This document shows, piece by piece, positions 34,201 through 40,070 of a DNA stretch of 64,000 nt. The notes under the pieces are model-generated. The model did not search any database. It was not told where the DNA came from and saw only the letters and a list, made by a program, of their open reading frames with translations. The DNA comes from Mnemiopsis leidyi (Eukaryota; Ctenophora; Tentaculata; Lobata; Bolinopsidae): contig JH154116.1 of assembly GCA_000226015.1 (NCBI GenBank), positions 18,824-82,823 of the forward strand, in the 5' to 3' direction. The position numbers were made by a program, and so were the translations under genes. Position 1 is the first letter of the stretch, and the number at the start of each line of letters is the position of its first letter.

Positions 34201-36949
34201 AAAAATTTTTAGAAAAACTGATGAAAGTTGACTTCATGGCATCCGTCCAAAGTTGCCAAGTCCCAAAATTTTATTTTTTCATGTTCACTAACTATGAAAA
34301 CTTGCACACAATACTGTGAAATGTCAACCACCTTGAAACTTTGCACACAGGTAAAGGACAGCGATAGAAAAATGTTGATGTTATGTATAGTCTGTTTCCA
34401 AGGAAAGATTTATGGAGGAAAGATTTAAGGAGGAAAGATTTATGGACACTTCAAATAAAAGTAGCAATTTTTCTGCCAAATTTAAATTTGAGGACAAACA
34501 ATTGTTAGAGCCGCCCTTGAGTTATCAAAATGCCAGATGTAAGGTCACGTTTCACCAAAATACTTTATCTGATCCGGGTGTATTACTGTATTGGTTTTGG
34601 GCTTAAAACCGGATATAATTAGATACAGTTTTCATATACCACATTTTGTCACTCTTGGACAACTGTTGTTCTTTAGCACATACTTCTTCCATTTTTGACT
34701 ATTTTTGACCTCGGCCAATGTATTTTTAGGTCGAAATTAGCTATAGAGTCTCTTTCACAGCAATACTTATACAAAGATTAAAATTTTCAAGAACTACTCA
34801 TTAGCCACACAAATAATTATCACACTTTCTTAGACTGCTTTTAAGCATAGAATTTAGATATACTGAAACACAAGGATATATCTTGTGGATGAGAAAAGTA
34901 AATATACAATATTTGACGATGGGGTCAAGGAAGCAAGTTTTGTGCCCCGCCTCGGCTAAAGCTGTGAATGTCCTTGCTGTACGGCATGTTAAAAAAGGAA
35001 CTGAATCAGCTGGGTTCCGTCCAGGCTCAATTCTTTACACTCATGTCTATATGTTCGTATAATACATCCTCTTGATCCAATAACCAAGAAAACTGTTTGA
35101 AATTCTCAGAAAGGGTATTACAAAGAAAAATGTAAATAAATCACAAAAATGTTGTTATGGTCTACTTGCAAAAGTATTCGATTTACAGCCCAAAACCAAT
35201 ACATTCGGGTCAAATAAAGTATGTTTGTGAAAAGTGACCTTACATCTGGTATTCAGAAAACTTAAGGGTGGATCTAACAAATTTTTGTCTTCAAGTTGAA
35301 ATTTGGCAGAAAAATTGCCACTTTTATTTCAAGTGTCCATAAATATTTTCCCTTTCCTTGTAAACGAACTTGGCATAGCATCAAAATTTTTCTATCGCTG
35401 CCATCTACCAGTGTGCAAAGTTTCAAGGTTTTACAGTAGCGTGTGCAAGTTTTCAAAGTTAGTAAACATAGAAAATGAAATTTTGGGACTCATCAACTTG
35501 GGACGGGTGCAATGAAGTCTACTTTCATTAGTTTTTCTTCGAATTTTTGTAGCTGCTTAACGATGGTAAAATTTGTGCAAATTTTCAGCATGATTCTATG
35601 AGAAATGGCCAGGTTTTGTATATGCAATCTGAATTTTCAGAATATGTTTAATTCTTTGAAAATTTTTCTTTCCTTAGCGATTTCCTTTAATTTCCTGTAC
35701 AGTCAAATCAAATAAAACTGCCACAAACTTGAAAGGCTCGTTACCGTGATTGGTGCCACATGCATAGCCTGACATATCTACCTACTTATCCACACCTGTG
35801 TGGATCTGTAGCAGCATAAGTTTCGGGCGTTGTCTTCTACAGGCTACCCCGAAATTAGAAGCTTGCTAACTAACTAACTATGTAGACTAAGAAGAACGAC
35901 AGCCGACAGGATGTAGAAAAATTTCACGTTTTGTGGAAAGTTATATTTTTCCATGGAACAATTCTACATTTTCTATAAAGCTCCTCGTTCCTAACTTATG
36001 TAAAAATGCAATTGTTGTTCTGATTTCGACTCTGTTAAATGGTGCCTATTAATATCAGTTACCTTGAGCAGTTAACTCATAAGATCGGTATTCGGCATAC
36101 AATGTTATCGAAGTTTCTTTAATGATTCAAATTGATGCAAGTACTAACTGAATCATGTTTCAGCCGACCAAATACGTCGTTCAGTTGGTTTTTAAACCCT
36201 CTCATTGTATTCAAAATTTTGATATGGGACAAGTACAAGTGGTACATCATTGGAGCCTTCCTCATACTGCTTTTGATAGCATTTATAGGACTTCTTATCT
36301 ACACATCACCGGTAAGCTAATGAAATGTTGAGTGTTACATCTTTTAATAGATTTTTGTGGTAAAGACGGGTGCGTGATATTTAAGACCTCCAAATCGGCT
36401 AATCAAGTTCAGTTTTGAAGTATCCCATGTCTACAAAACTTTAAACCATTCTGTGATTCTATCAAATACATTACCAGCAAGCGTTCTCCGATAGCTTGTG
36501 GATGAAACTCTTTGGGAGTGGCTAGTTTTGGTAGCGTTAGGTACAGTAACAAGCCCTATGCCACCCCTCGACAAACTACAACTCTAATTAAGCTGTCCGG
36601 CATTCTATCAGGCGCACTTATCTTAATGGTCAATTTGTAGGAAAAATTATGAATCAAATGATCTAAGTGGCAGTATAAATTATAAACGACAGCATTTTAA
36701 GTGATGCATTCAACACAGTGACATAATTTGATTTTTGTATAGTGTTGTTTCTAGTTCTAAACTAAATGGGCTTCCTCCTTAATTATTTTATATATAAGCA
36801 TCAGCCCTGAAGCGATTTTACAGCAATTATTGTTGGCAGATCCCTCGTAGATTCTTCTAACGCATCATCGCATCGTTTACAATTTTTATTTCTCTCAATT
36901 TATGTCCATATTTTATCAGGGTGCAATTACAACCAGCTTATTTGGCTAG
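7138..36949 (+). CDS. ferlin A: dysferlin/myoferlin-like type I ferlin (50-exon gene model)
   Basis: Ferlins are tail-anchored, multi-C2 membrane proteins that act in calcium-triggered vesicle fusion and membrane repair. My model joins 50 exons, with all junctions in phase, to about 2,540 codons (vertebrate dysferlin is about 2,080). Order: C2B, FerI, C2C, FerA, FerB, DysF, C2D, C2E, linker, C2F, C2G, membrane anchor. DysF makes it type I. The end ([13 protein letters not shown] before the anchor) is near-diagnostic of ferlins. C2A is absent from anything I can read upstream. Oddities: one extra G in a G7 run (about 22645), mutually exclusive exons in C2G, two alternative last exons, splice sites inside minisatellites, and two long disordered exons (456 and 945 nt) without a counterpart of that size in ferlin B. 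The family call is near certain; single exon borders are less so. Confidence 0.93.
7617..7747 (+). CDS. ferlin A exon 2: acidic/Lys-rich linker before C2B
   Basis: The exon encodes a Glu/Asp run followed by a Lys run ([16 protein letters not shown]). It aligns in position and style with ferlin B exons 5-6 (acidic run, then [13 protein letters not shown]). Two acceptors lie 11 bases apart (after 7605 and 7616); the second keeps frame with phase-0 first exons. The donor is gtgagt at 7748. Confidence 0.75.
8365..10112 (+). CDS. ferlin A exons 3-6: C2B domain and FerI
   Basis: Exons 8365-8551, 8813-8926, 9315-9410 and 9938-10112. The first two form C2B ([27 protein letters not shown], then KWNE, matching FKVR..HARQLxG and the WNE motif of C2 domains). 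The third and fourth ([31 protein letters not shown]) are the FerI segment that packs between C2B and C2C. Exon 6 is 175 nt, exactly as in ferlin B, and ends at FSGEDIPQ, the start of C2C. The C2B top loops lack the usual Asp set, so direct calcium binding here is doubtful. Confidence 0.92.
9428..9690. repeat. 32-bp minisatellite in ferlin A intron 5
   Basis: About eight copies of a 32-base unit beginning tctgtttcttgggaacagtc, starting 18 bases after the donor of exon 5. Copies are almost identical, so the array is young. It does not include the splice site itself. The following stretch to 9930 is a degenerate CA/TA-rich repeat. The - strand open frame across it is an artefact of the repeat. 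Confidence 0.95.
10705..10765. repeat. 12-bp tandem repeat (gatacaattatt)
   Basis: Four to five copies of gatacaattatt in ferlin A intron 6. The rest of this intron (10113-10891) shows nothing else I can name. Confidence 0.85.
10892..11556 (+). CDS. ferlin A exons 7-9: C2C domain
   Basis: Exons 10892-10947, 11084-11253 and 11370-11556. They read [10 protein letters not shown], then [16 protein letters not shown] with [16 protein letters not shown] and [18 protein letters not shown], then [15 protein letters not shown], the usual C2C end in ferlins. Asp residues in VDPY and YDNDD are in the positions of calcium ligands, so this C2 may bind calcium. Exons 8 and 9 (170 and 187 nt) have exactly the same lengths as ferlin B exons 12 and 13. 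Confidence 0.93.
11769..14317 (-). CDS. intronless NERD-like nuclease plus UvrD/DUF2075-like helicase gene nested in ferlin A
   Basis: The open frame runs from about 14353; the first ATG is at 14317 ([10 protein letters not shown]), giving about 765 codons to the gap at 12034-12025. Residues about 108-127 (GECDFLVV...FVIIEVKD) match a PD-(D/E)xK/NERD nuclease core. GPAGSGKT near residue 441 is Walker A, FIDDIQ is a Walker B-like site, and AEWPVVII near the end resembles UvrD-family C-terminal motifs. The gap is flanked by a false duplication; the reading left of it (11769-11939) continues with [16 protein letters not shown], the SF1 helicase motif VI type, and stops at 11769. An acidic linker separates the two halves. 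The substrate is unknown; defence or DNA-repair roles are guesses. Being intronless inside an intron-rich gene, it may have arrived by retroposition or transfer. Confidence 0.75.
11939..12120. other. 10-N gap with falsely duplicated flanks
   Basis: Ns occupy 12025-12034. About 85 bases left of it (11939-12024) are repeated right of it (12035-12120) with a few differences (cctcccacgatc versus cctccaagatc). This is the signature of two contig ends, or two haplotypes, that overlap but were not merged. The gap falls inside the nested helicase gene and makes its frame look broken. Confidence 0.9.
15090..15209 (+). CDS. ferlin A exon 10 (after C2C)
   Basis: The exon reads [14 protein letters not shown] and ends DEVDRVM, 40 codons in phase 0. 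GxAYRGRIL is the conserved ferlin segment after C2C (GVSFRARLLL in otoferlin). Length is 120 nt, identical to ferlin B exon 14. Confidence 0.93.
15411..15611. repeat. 55-bp minisatellite that duplicates the acceptor and 5' end of exon 11
   Basis: The unit contains a full splice acceptor (cgttaccgcag) followed by the first 11 codons of exon 11 ([11 protein letters not shown]; ferlin B has [11 protein letters not shown]). Acceptors end at 15415, 15470, 15525 and 15580. Only the last leads into the rest of the exon in frame; the upstream copies run into a stop (taa) because 55 is not a multiple of three. The first copy has diverged slightly. Confidence 0.93.
15581..15749 (+). CDS. ferlin A exon 11, with both splice sites inside minisatellites
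   Basis: The 169-nt exon (same length as ferlin B exon 15) reads [20 protein letters not shown], then [14 protein letters not shown], the ferlin element before FerA (ITFEVTIGNYGNEV in otoferlin). Its acceptor is the last of four copies in a 55-bp array and its donor (gtaact, 15750) the first of seven copies in a 54-bp array. Using the second or third donor would add 18 or 36 codons in frame ([10 protein letters not shown]... Cys/Phe-rich). Confidence 0.9.
15741..16135. repeat. 54-bp minisatellite that duplicates the donor of exon 11
   Basis: Seven copies of the donor context (aaccctg|gtaact) end at 15749, 15803, 15857, 15925, 15979, 16033 and 16087. Spacing is 54 except for one 68-base step, which includes a re-copied piece of exon (acccagccttgtaac). 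Copies 2 and 3 are in frame with the exon, and the frame through the array is open. The rest is a T/C-rich tract (tcttctttcttcttctgtgt) that may also act as a polypyrimidine tract. Confidence 0.93.
16243..16376 (+). CDS. ferlin A exon 12: FerA start
   Basis: Reads [20 protein letters not shown], then [18 protein letters not shown], matching the ferlin stretch that leads into FerA (KPVVSVTSYWEDISHRLDAV in dysferlin). It is 134 nt, as in ferlin B exon 16. The donor (RDFM|gtatct) is the first copy in a 32-bp array. Confidence 0.93.
16368..16727. repeat. 32-bp minisatellite that duplicates the donor of exon 12
   Basis: Eleven near-identical copies of gacttcatggtatcttctaa plus tgttaactttct. The first nine bases of each unit are the last three codons of exon 12 (Asp-Phe-Met), so every copy carries the same potential donor (atg|gtatct). 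32 is not a multiple of three, so use of later donors shifts frame and soon meets a stop. Confidence 0.95.
16804..18374 (+). CDS. ferlin A exons 13-16: FerA with a charged insertion
   Basis: Exons 16804-16910, 17021-17099, 17335-17790 and 18252-18374. FerA is a four-helix membrane-binding domain; the stretches [19 protein letters not shown] and [20 protein letters not shown] are helical and charged. Exons 13 and 14 (107 and 79 nt) match ferlin B exons 17 and 18 in length. Exon 15 (456 nt) starts with a basic patch ([12 protein letters not shown]), then a Thr/Ser-rich stretch, and replaces the shorter acidic exons 19-20 of ferlin B. Exon 16 ends [10 protein letters not shown], entering FerB. 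Confidence 0.85.
18525..18994 (+). CDS. ferlin A exons 17-18: FerB and start of DysF
   Basis: Exons 18525-18677 and 18791-18994. [20 protein letters not shown] and YVRIP are an almost exact FerB signature ([25 protein letters not shown] in otoferlin). Exon 18 has [17 protein letters not shown] and [20 protein letters not shown], the N-terminal DysF edge. Their summed length, 357 nt, equals the single ferlin B exon 22, so one intron differs between the paralogues. Confidence 0.95.
19097..20466 (+). CDS. ferlin A exons 19-23: DysF domain
   Basis: Exons 19097-19208, 19380-19468, 19635-19740, 19972-20093 and 20241-20466. The nested DysF repeats show as [44 protein letters not shown] with RAVDALGWEF, and the Arg-rich ends [15 protein letters not shown] and [12 protein letters not shown] (Arg/Trp pairing is typical of DysF). 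In dysferlin many disease mutations fall here; the function is unknown. Ferlin B fuses exons 20-22 into one exon. Confidence 0.95.
19734..19860. repeat. 31-bp minisatellite that duplicates the donor of exon 21
   Basis: Three clear copies and one decayed copy of gctttaggtatctagccata plus tgattcaatcc. The first seven bases are the end of exon 21 (gctttag), so each copy carries the donor ctttag|gtatct. Reading through into the intron meets a stop at once (GGT ATC TAG). Ferlin B has no intron at this position. Confidence 0.93.
20580..21084 (+). CDS. ferlin A exons 24-25: C2D domain
   Basis: Exons 20580-20719 and 20959-21084. [20 protein letters not shown], then [26 protein letters not shown] and [10 protein letters not shown] follow the type I ferlin C2D (YHLRCYVYQARNLLALDKDS in dysferlin). 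The Asp residues of [10 protein letters not shown] and DIFDED fit a calcium-binding C2. Confidence 0.94.
20798..20850. repeat. 14-bp tandem repeat (agtgactcaatgat)
   Basis: Three to four copies of agtgactcaatgat in the intron between the two C2D exons. Confidence 0.85.
21140..22400 (-). mobile_element. degenerate LINE fragment (Jockey/CR1-like) in ferlin A intron 25
   Basis: Read on the - strand, about 21,850 to 21,600 encodes [20 protein letters not shown] followed by [13 protein letters not shown], the apurinic-endonuclease style of LINE ORF2. Further on (about 21,490 to 21,310) [19 protein letters not shown] precedes a decayed reverse-transcriptase start. A leader similar to LLNARSL is near 21,820. 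Frame changes and a missing middle and 3' part show it is an old truncated copy. It sits in the intron where ferlin B keeps a 138-nt exon. Confidence 0.75.
22492..22741 (+). CDS. ferlin A exon 26: C2D-C2E linker, frame slip at a G7 run
   Basis: Reads [20 protein letters not shown] and [20 protein letters not shown], like dysferlin GDVLVTAELIL and otoferlin [11 protein letters not shown]. The exon then meets seven Gs (about 22643-22649); the next part reads in another frame as [20 protein letters not shown], which is what ferlins have there. Removing one G would make the exon 249 nt, matching the phase of its neighbours. It is probably a sequencing or assembly error, possibly a true lesion. 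Confidence 0.88.
22944..23452 (+). CDS. ferlin A exons 27-28: C2E domain
   Basis: Exons 22944-23164 and 23364-23452. [44 protein letters not shown] and [12 protein letters not shown] follow dysferlin C2E (ILAWGLRNMKNFQMASITSP; MPPLVIKVIDHRQFGRKPVV). The first exon is 221 nt in both paralogues. Acidic calcium ligands are largely missing. Confidence 0.94.
23592..23609 (+). CDS. ferlin A exon 29: 18-nt microexon
   Basis: Eighteen bases (ctcctagagaggtgttag) between tttcag and gtaaca, phase 1 at both ends, adding APREVL in frame. Skipping it keeps frame too, so it may be a cassette. The call rests on signals and phase. Confidence 0.6.
   Translation, partial: LLERC
24104..25236 (+). CDS. ferlin A exons 30-32: linker after C2E
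   Basis: Exons 24104-24168 ([20 protein letters not shown]), 24887-25004 ([20 protein letters not shown]) and 25153-25236 ([15 protein letters not shown], Lys/Glu-rich, donor gtatga). All phases agree. The middle exon resembles a short beta strand pair (ISLNIEVDL), comparable to ferlin B exon 33 (SAVVIEVGD). The introns between them show no other feature. Confidence 0.7.
25364..26308 (+). CDS. ferlin A exon 33: 945-nt disordered exon
   Basis: A long exon with an open frame throughout and correct phases (2 bases in, 1 base out). First half: Pro/Ser/Ala-rich with an imperfect repeat of five to seven residues ([18 protein letters not shown]). Second half: a Lys/Glu/Arg-rich, probably helical or coiled stretch ([20 protein letters not shown]). 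Ends [14 protein letters not shown]. Ferlin B has only three small exons here (34-36). No known domain. Acidic/basic linkers at this place also occur in otoferlin. - strand frames here are shadows of the Lys codons. Confidence 0.85.
26309..27348 (+). other. ferlin A intron 33, no further feature seen
   Basis: AT-rich intron of about 1 kb. I saw no exon, repeat or element that I can support. Confidence 0.7.
27349..28823 (+). CDS. ferlin A exons 34-36: DWWSKYY segment before C2F
   Basis: Exons 27349-27491 (ends [10 protein letters not shown]), 28070-28198 ([20 protein letters not shown]) and 28680-28823 ([20 protein letters not shown] ... DGHVGLFK). The DWWSKYY motif and the YxxELExxFxxF helix before VGxFKG are fixed ferlin landmarks (DWWSKFYASS in dysferlin). 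Exon 35 starts within an acceptor minisatellite. Confidence 0.93.
27700..28084. repeat. minisatellite that duplicates the acceptor and 5' end of exon 35
   Basis: Seven copies of ccggtaaactcgcag|gaagacgagaacaag; acceptors end at 27736, 27805, 27868, 27931, 27989, 28029 and 28069 (steps 69, 63, 63, 58, 40, 40). The 15 bases after each acceptor are the start of exon 35 (EDENK). Only the last copy continues in frame. Each unit also holds a donor-like ggtaaa, so single units could act as very short exons. Confidence 0.93.
28340..28670. repeat. AT-rich satellite-like tract
   Basis: Almost pure TA/TATTAATATAAT sequence filling most of the intron between exons 35 and 36, with many self-complementary stretches. 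No gene. Confidence 0.95.
29049..29900 (+). CDS. ferlin A exons 37-39: C2F domain
   Basis: Exons 29049-29180 ([15 protein letters not shown] ... [12 protein letters not shown]), 29463-29590 ([20 protein letters not shown]) and 29730-29900 ([20 protein letters not shown] ... [15 protein letters not shown]). This is the best-conserved ferlin C2, with Asp ligands in PLD, VDPY and [10 protein letters not shown], so calcium binding is likely. Exons 37+38 equal the single 260-nt ferlin B exon 40; exon 39 is 171 nt in both. The donor of exon 37 (gtgcgt) is non-standard. Confidence 0.95.
30040..30200. repeat. degenerate gacaacatta repeats in ferlin A intron 39
   Basis: Loose repeats of a roughly ten-base word (gacaacatta, gacaacaatt, gcaacattat). 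No coding signal. Confidence 0.8.
30233..31329 (+). CDS. ferlin A exons 40-42: C2F-C2G linker
   Basis: Exons 30233-30393 ([20 protein letters not shown] ... GWPQPTFKG), 30549-30662 (Ser-rich, [19 protein letters not shown]) and 31178-31329 ([20 protein letters not shown], then TRTLFN). WRDxxKPxxLL and LVPEHVETR are standard ferlin landmarks here. The Ser-rich exon has no counterpart in ferlin B, whose one 173-nt exon (43) covers this part. Confidence 0.93.
31480..32181 (+). CDS. ferlin A exons 43-45: first part of C2G
   Basis: Exons 31480-31577 ([13 protein letters not shown]), 31800-31883 ([20 protein letters not shown], then RMSDIY) and 32040-32181 ([20 protein letters not shown], then [11 protein letters not shown]). 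RVIIWNT...[28 protein letters not shown] and FDYL are shared word for word with dysferlin and otoferlin. Exon 45 is 142 nt in both paralogues. Confidence 0.96.
32292..32391 (+). CDS. ferlin A exon 46a: mutually exclusive C2G exon, form a
   Basis: One hundred bases between ctacag and gttagt, phase 0 in and phase 1 out, reading [20 protein letters not shown] then [13 protein letters not shown]. It supplies C2G beta strands and the third calcium loop (YDYD..SSDD). A second exon of the same size, phase and pattern follows at 32817. Including both would add 200 nt and shift frame. Confidence 0.88.
32817..32916 (+). CDS. ferlin A exon 46b: mutually exclusive C2G exon, form b
   Basis: One hundred bases between ggcag and gtgagg, phase 0 in and phase 1 out, reading [20 protein letters not shown] then [13 protein letters not shown]. 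About 15 of 33 residues equal form a, and the acidic loop is kept. Ferlin B has one exon here, also 100 nt ([20 protein letters not shown]). Form b is closer to that exon (shared DPIL), so form a is probably the derived copy. Confidence 0.9.
33251..33700 (+). CDS. ferlin A exons 47-48: end of C2G and pre-membrane segment
   Basis: Exons 33251-33423 ([20 protein letters not shown] ... [13 protein letters not shown]) and 33591-33700 ([20 protein letters not shown] ... [11 protein letters not shown]). KxxKGWWP, GKVExxLEILTxEEAxxxPA and EPNxNP are universal ferlin C-terminal motifs. Exon 48 is 110 nt in both paralogues and ends in the middle of the Asn codon before RP. Confidence 0.95.
33738..33956 (+). 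mobile_element. tRNA-derived SINE-like sequence
   Basis: A box-A-like stretch (tagcgcagttatagttaggg) with a perfect GCGC/GCGC D-stem is followed by a box-B-like gcgagttcaaatcccgc at the tRNA spacing, with CGT (Thr-like) at the anticodon place. The acceptor and anticodon stems do not pair well, so this is not a working tRNA. About 130 further bases with no gene follow, up to the fold-back element. Most likely a tRNA-derived SINE; one copy in this window. Confidence 0.55.
33957..35708. mobile_element. fold-back / long-TIR DNA element in ferlin A intron 48
   Basis: The two ends are inverted copies. The left end reads atttgactgtacaggaa and the right end its exact complement; the similarity continues inward for about 600 bases per arm (33957-34610 and 35180-35708), for example cttgcacac, gacagcgatagaaaaat and ccagatgtaaggtcac. 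The arms are visibly diverged and the roughly 570-base centre has no long open frame, so it is a non-autonomous MITE/fold-back copy of some age. I could not define the target-site duplication. Short open frames here are by chance. Confidence 0.8.
36164..36311 (+). CDS. ferlin A exon 49: transmembrane anchor
   Basis: Reads [20 protein letters not shown] then [20 protein letters not shown] and IGLLIYTSP. RPxTSFxWFxNP next to W..YKW and a hydrophobic run of about 23 residues is the ferlin tail anchor; the N-terminal bulk stays in the cytosol. It is 148 nt, as in ferlin B exon 50. Phase 0 at the donor fits either of two last exons. Confidence 0.96.
36920..36949 (+). CDS. ferlin A alternative last exon 50a
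   Basis: After tatcag the exon reads GAITTSLFG and stops (TAG). It matches in length and place the ferlin B last exon ([10 protein letters not shown]) and gives the short luminal tail. AATAAA at 37016-37021 offers its own polyadenylation site. The intron before it (36312-36919) shows nothing else. Confidence 0.8.
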   Translation, partial: GAITTSLFG

Positions 36950-37015
36950 ATCCAAATTTTACGAAAAGAACGACATACCCGACGAAAACAGATTAACAGA
37001 TTAGCAGAATAACAG

Positions 37016-37021
37016 AATAAA
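37016..37021 (+). terminator. polyadenylation signal AATAAA for last exon 50a
   Basis: Canonical AATAAA 67 bases after the 50a stop and before exon 50b, so choosing 50a could be coupled to cleavage here. Confidence 0.5.
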
Positions 37022-37108
37022 GATAATTATTTTTACATCAGATTAGGAGAAACATCTTGTAAGAGGCTGCTGTGCAGATAAATTTTTACCCTCTGTCTAT
37101 CTAATCAG

Positions 37109-37138
37109 GGTGCACTGACTATGGCGATGTTTGGATGA
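37109..37138 (+). CDS. ferlin A alternative last exon 50b
   Basis: After a pyrimidine-rich acceptor (ctctgtctatctaatcag) the exon reads GALTMAMFG and stops (TGA). Same length and phase as 50a and similar sequence (GA.T...FG), so it is a tandem duplicate of the terminal exon. No AATAAA was seen close downstream; ATTAAA occurs near 37,480. Confidence 0.75.
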   Translation, partial: GALTMAMFG

Positions 37139-40018
37139 TCTTAACGGCGTATAATAGATGCCGATAAAGGTTTTATCCTGCCTAAAACAACTCTCAAGAA
37201 CAATCGTCCATCAATGACGAACAAGCCATGATCACAAAGTTTGCGAAGCTTTGATCAGATGGTGATTGAGCGTCTGACCCTCTGTTTTGCTAAATTAGCT
37301 ATGAAGTATGAACTTATTAGGCTGAATCCTTCAAAAAATGTCCCAAATATTTTTATACAAGTTCAAAAAGATATGTTAGTCTGATTATGAAAACTTTTTA
37401 GTAACCTGTTAGACAAACCATATTTATATTCGAACATTTTCAAAACCATAATGATAATTATTGATCCTATTTCATTGATTAAATATTTGAATGTAAATAC
37501 ACGAACTTATTTGTCGGACAGCGTGATTTTTTAGTATTCTGAATCAACGTGTATTACCATTACATGAACAATCTCAACAAAATAAGTGCATAGAAACTTT
37601 TGTCAAAATGATTACAAACATTTTTTACATGTATTTAAAGCTATTTGAATCAGTAGATTGCATATTATAATATAATCATGATTTGTACTTTTTGATTTCA
37701 AGATATGCGTTCTTCAACTTAAGCCAAATTGTTTCATTTTAGAATGCTGATATTATTGATCAAGATTTAAACACCATTTGATTTTTGTTACATGCCATGG
37801 TCTCTGATTTAGTTTCAAGAAAACAAGAATGTAAGCTATAATCACTGTCAAAACAAAGTCAACTGGTATTGGGAATAACCATCCACTCAAATGGTCATAA
37901 ACTGGAAAACTCAACAAAGAAAGGGCCGAGTACCTTGCCCAATCGAAAAAATATACTATTATACTAACTAATATGCTAATCTAAACTGAGTATGTGCGAA
38001 TATGTTGATTTTGCAAAATTCGAACTGACGCAGTAAAGCAAGAATCAAGATATTCATTAAGTGTTCAACAAATTAGGTGTTCTTCATGAGACGTCTTATC
38101 GACAAGACATTACAGTAAAAACTTTTAAAAACTTAATGAGGGACCTCTTTTCTATTAAAAGCATTGGTTCTTTTTTCTCCGGTGAATTCGCACATTTCCA
38201 TAGCTGCAAAGCTGTGAGTTCGACTAAACTGTTCAAGAACTGTTGGGAAGATGAATTTTGATTCAAAGAAATTTGCAAACCTAAACTGAAATTTCTGTAC
38301 TGGAACACCGCGAGTAAGCGAGTTTAATTCTACCTGCAGTCTGCGATATGTAGTTTTGGGAGATATTCTTGAGAGGATATCTATAATTGATGGGCTGCGT
38401 TATTCTGGTAAACCAACAACCATGCCCCATGAAAGTTGTAAATGGAATAGATCGAATAGATTACGATACCAGCTAAGCTTTCGACATTCACATAATGTTC
38501 CCGTTGAGAATATCAGCTAGGAATCCATCTTTCGATAGTTGTTCTTATGACATTATTCGAAATCCCGTTTTCTCTATCATATCTGTAAATCGATTAAAAA
38601 CAATTTTAGCTTGAAACAAAAAAACCCAATCCTGTTAGTTTATAACCTTCTCAACAACAGAATCGTTCCTTGAGACCCTTGAAAAAGCTGATAACCTGTA
38701 TGGCTTTAAAGATGTAGGAAAAAAACAGAAAATAGGCTATTATAGGGATAGACGTCATTATCGTATGGGTATATTTGAAAGGATAATTTCACGCCCCGTT
38801 TTCCGAGCTTTTGTATAGTTGTAAGATTAGGAGACCTCCCGCCATCATCTTTTTCAAGAATGTTGAAAAGGCGTTGATATATTATTGACTATTTATACAG
38901 ATACAATGCATTTATGTATCAATAGTGGCTGTCATGGAAATTTCAGTGTAAATAGAACTGCCGTAATAACTGTTTGCTTGGGTAAAGTTCAGATAAATAG
39001 CGGTATGATTGTGAATGTGAGGTCACTTAGGTGGCGTCGTAATGTTAAATAGACACACAAAGGAGTTTTCATCTTGATATCCAATATCAGTTTTACCTTC
39101 TATTATACCAGAACCCTCTTTTCTTAGTAGTCCAATGTTACAACTGGAGCTAACAGGCCCAATGAAGCAATAAGCTAATAAGTACAGAGCTATCATTAGA
39201 TTTTGATATCAGATATGGGCCATATTAGATTTATACTTGCTTACCATTCAGTGGCAGGATTTTTAGTTCCGTTTTGTGTTCATAATGATAGCTTGTAATA
39301 CCGTTGGTAATTATCTTCAATATGAGTTTTCTTGTCATCCTTAAATTCCAATTAAATCAGATTATGTACCCTCATACTAAGTTCATCTAGATTTTTCGTA
39401 TCTTCTTATCAAAATCTTGTGAGATCTATACCAATTTAAGATTTCGCATCTCAAGGAATATCCATTTCATCGGCACTAACTAATGCATTCATATTCAAAT
39501 CGTGTGTAAGTAACTAATTCAGTAATTCACCCGTTGGTCAATATATGAATAAAGTTGATTTGAGCGTGTTATTTATCTAATTAAAGCGGAAGCGTGGCTT
39601 ATTGAGCCCAGGGATTTTGTTAACTTGGATAGTCAATTTGTTGCTTCTGTTGGCGTTATAAACCTGCAATTGCATTTTAAGCCTACAGAACTTGCAAGTT
39701 TTCATTTTATTACAGTTGACTGTATACTCATGTCATTCTCGTTGATGAAGGCTTCAATGGTTTTGAAGTCGTAGACGCTTAAAGTCACTTTATGTACTTA
39801 TGTAGTCTTTTTTATTTGAAAGTGAGAAATCAATGGAATCCAATTTGCTGATTGGACATGGTTACTTTCTCACAAATCATCTCATACATAATTTTCTCGA
39901 CGGTTCGTTTTTCAGTCGTGTTCCTTATAATTTGCTTCTCGTACAGTTCGAATATTCGCACGTGAAGTGAAAGAAAGCAGAGTACATTCCTGCACACACA
40001 CAAGAGCTGCAATGAGAT
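37139..40018. other. intergenic stretch between ferlin A and ferlin B first exons
   Basis: About 2.9 kb of AT-rich DNA. I read both strands and found no supported exon or element. Small open frames look like chance. Confidence 0.7.
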
Positions 40019-40070
40019 ATGCCATTTTCCGGTCGTGACAAGACTCCCTCTGGGTGTGGTGATGCTTCAG
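40019..40070 (+). CDS. candidate alternative first exon 1a of ferlin B
   Basis: ATG at 40019, 17 codons (MPFSGRDKTPSGCGDAS) plus one base before a perfect donor (gtaagt). Phase 1 fits the acceptor of ferlin B exon 2 (46289), where the split codon becomes Gly or Asp. Other parts of 40071-42305 hold a short duplicated motif at about 40,675-40,745 and no genes. Confidence 0.5.

Noticed and set aside
34137-35515. Genes within the fold-back element
   Set aside because: The short frames are mirrored in the two inverted arms and are not kept open in both, so they are not a coding sequence.
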